From: Flavobacterium terrisoli
GTDB taxonomy: Bacteria > Bacteroidota > Bacteroidia > Flavobacteriales > Flavobacteriaceae
DNA length: 64,000 bases
Assembly: GCF_030167905.1 (NCBI RefSeq)
Contig: NZ_JARGNA010000004.1
Location: 310,001 to 374,000, forward strand
Direction of reading: 5' to 3'
The position numbers were made by a program, and so were the translations under genes. The notes under the pieces are model-generated. The model did not search any database. It saw nothing but the letters and a program-made list of their open reading frames with translations, and was not told the origin of the DNA. How positions within the stretch are numbered: the first letter of the stretch is position 1; each line of letters begins with the position of its first letter. Positions 62,582 to 64,000 of the stretch are shown piece after piece.

Positions 62582-62867
62582 GACAAATAAAATTTAAAGT
62601 TAAACATGACTTCACCATGACAAAAAAAATACCAATTGAAAATTTATTAAATGAAATGGCATTTGTAATTTCTAAAAAGTCAAATTGACATTTTTCATTA
62701 ACTTTTTGATAACAAAAACCTGAAATATTTTCATATTGATCAAGCATTTTGTCAGATACTAAAAGGAGAATGGCTTCCGACAAACGAAACTGTAAAACAA
62801 AGCATAAAGACAATTTACCTTCGCTCAATATCTAGCACTCATGTGCATCTCCAAAACATCATAAAAC
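62582..62867. other. Intergenic region between hsp20 and valS
   Basis: About 290 bp, AT-rich, holding the hsp20 promoter (weak -7-like TTATTTG near 62590 on the minus strand). No ORF supported, no RNA or repeat recognised. Confidence 0.5.
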
Positions 62868-62891
62868 AAAATCCCAATTGCTCGGGATTTT
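62868..62891 (-). terminator. Terminator of valS
   Basis: Stem AAAATCCC / GGGATTTT just after the valS stop on the minus strand. Confidence 0.72.
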
Positions 62892-62894
62892 CTA

Positions 62895-64000
62895 TTATTG
62901 TAAACTCGCTAAACTCTGCTCTATCGTGGCAATCTTGGCCAAAGCATCGGCTTCTTTTTTGCGTTCGTTGTCAATGACCTGAACCGGTGCGCCGGAAACG
63001 AATTTCTCGTTGGCCAATTTGCCCTGTACACTGCGTAAGAAACCTTGAGTGTATTTCAACTCTTCGGTGAGTTTGGCAATTTCAGCCGCGATATCAATAT
63101 TCCCGGAAACGGGGATAAAGTATTCGTTTGATTTTACGCGGTAAGTCAGTGCGCCATCCACTTTGTCATTGGTATATTCCAAGGACGTGATGTTGCCCAA
63201 TTTGGTGATTATGCTGTCAAAATAAGCCGAAGCCTTTTCATTGTTCACGACTTTCAAATCTACCGCATCTTTCATCGCGATGTTTTTCTCTTTACGGATC
63301 GTTCTCACCCCGGCGATTACTTCGGCTGCGAAATCAAAATCGGCGATTAGTTTTTCGTTAAACGAAGTCACTTTTGGATATTCCGCCACTATCAAGGCTT
63401 GCTCCGGAGTTCTTTCAGCGATGTGTTGCCAAATTTCCTCAGTTAGGAATGGCATAAACGGATGTAATAGTTTTAAATTGGCTTCCAGCATTTCGATCGC
63501 TTTATCAAACGTAGCGCGGTCAATCGGCTGTTGGTAGGCCGGTTTTATCATTTCCAGGAACCACGAACAGAAATCATCCCAAACCAATTTGTAAATACCC
63601 ATCAACGCATCAGACAAACGGTATTTTGAATAGTGATCTTCAATTTCTACTAAAGCTTGCTGCAATTTGGCTTCATACCATTCGATGGCTACTTTAGAGC
63701 TTTCAGGTTGCGCTATATTGGCAACTTCCCAGCCTTTGATGAGTCGGAAAGCATTCCAGATTTTGTTTCCAAAAGCCTTACCGTTGTTACACAGTTCTTC
63801 ATCGAACATGATGTCGTTTCCGGCAGAAGCGCTCAATAACAATCCTACCCTAACCCCATCAGCACCAAATTTTTCAATCAATCCAAGCGGTTCAGGAGAA
63901 TTGCCCAATTGCTTTGACATTTTTCTACCTTGCTTGTCACGTACTAATCCTGTCAAATACACATTCGTAAATGGTTTTTGGCCGGTATATTCATAACCCG
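62895..64000 (-). CDS. valS: Valyl-tRNA synthetase, C-terminal part (N-terminus beyond window)
   Basis: 368 residues visible; the frame stays open through the right edge (codons from 63998), so no start is seen and any internal GTG start is artificial. The class I KMSKS motif appears as KMSKQLGNSPEP, followed by the anticodon-binding helical domain (IWNAFRLIKGW, LLHPFMPFLTEEIWQHIA) and the C-terminal coiled coil (AAEIAKLTEELKYTQGFLRSVQGKLANEKFVSGAPVQVI) that marks ValRS against IleRS and LeuRS. Confidence 0.96.
   Translation of the reverse strand, partial: GYEYTGQKPFTNVYLTGLVRDKQGRKMSKQLGNSPEPLGLIEKFGADGVRVGLLLSASAGNDIMFDEELCNNGKAFGNKIWNAFRLIKGWEVANIAQPESSKVAIEWYEAKLQQALVEIEDHYSKYRLSDALMGIYKLVWDDFCSWFLEMIKPAYQQPIDRATFDKAIEMLEANLKLLHPFMPFLTEEIWQHIAERTPEQALIVAEYPKVTSFNEKLIADFDFAAEVIAGVRTIRKEKNIAMKDAVDLKVVNNEKASAYFDSIITKLGNITSLEYTNDKVDGALTYRVKSNEYFIPVSGNIDIAAEIAKLTEELKYTQGFLRSVQGKLANEKFVSGAPVQVIDNERKKEADALAKIATIEQSLASLQ

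Noticed and set aside
1..64000. CRISPR arrays, insertion sequences, prophage, integrase or toxin-antitoxin pairs
   Set aside because: No regular spacer-repeat pattern, transposase, integrase, capsid or convincing toxin gene was found on either strand.

Overview
The window is AT-rich chromosomal DNA from a member of the Bacteroidota, most likely a Flavobacterium-like member of the Flavobacteriaceae. Reasons: promoters carry the Bacteroidota -7 box TAnnTTTG and start codons lack Shine-Dalgarno sites; three secreted proteins end in type IX secretion (T9SS type A) sorting domains; there are SusE/SusF-like repeats, two TonB-dependent siderophore receptors with PepSY partners, and a bacillithiol gene (bshC). 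I see no phage, insertion sequence, CRISPR array or rRNA.

Layout. 1-8 kb: a MORN-repeat secreted protein cut by the left edge, purB, a sirtuin without cysteines, trmH, a CarboxypepD_reg-like secreted protein, a DeaD-type helicase and rdgB. 8-17.2 kb: a hybrid 7TMR-DISM histidine kinase, an alpha-oxoamine synthase (sphingolipid or sulfonolipid type), a 1376-aa repeat-rich T9SS surface protein and a lipoprotein. 17.3-26 kb: a 48-aa basic protein, the fused isobutyryl-CoA mutase icmF, a DUF4197 lipoprotein, a BtuF-like metal/cobalamin receptor, a GH16 glucanase, pyrF, and two promoter-to-terminator units that look like small RNAs. 25.7-32.5 kb: an AraC/response regulator/histidine kinase operon, small envelope proteins, prfA, another AraC regulator and a lipoprotein.

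32.6-39 kb is an iron-uptake block: two TonB-dependent receptors, each followed by a PepSY membrane protein. Both receptor promoters carry almost the same 22-bp operator at identical spacing. 39-42.4 kb holds an overlapping pair of unrecognised envelope genes. 42.4-48.5 kb: DUF983, an AraC regulator, pepD, a DUF3810 metalloprotease-like protein, three tRNA genes (Ser-GCT, Pro-TGG, Arg-TCT) flanked by inverted copies of a repeat, and a thiolase. 48.5-57.4 kb: NlpC/P60, a GH13 lipoprotein, two tandem beta-barrels, cysteine desulfurase, a lipoprotein, bshC and a SusE/F-like starch-binding protein behind a perfect 18-bp palindrome. 57.4-64 kb: ndk, a membrane protein with a Cys-Gly tail, DinB, a barrel protein, a cupin, a DUF5713 lipoprotein, Hsp20 and the C-terminal part of valS, cut by the right edge.

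Most of the window is ordinary flavobacterial chromosome. The least explained signals are intergenic (a three-copy stem-loop element, two look-alike small RNA candidates, REP-like and 7-bp-periodic repeats, the shared iron operator), plus the zinc-less sirtuin and the unknown envelope gene pair. Several start codons were moved from upstream TTG/GTG codons to internal ATGs, because the upstream codon overlaps the -7 box or precedes the signal peptide.
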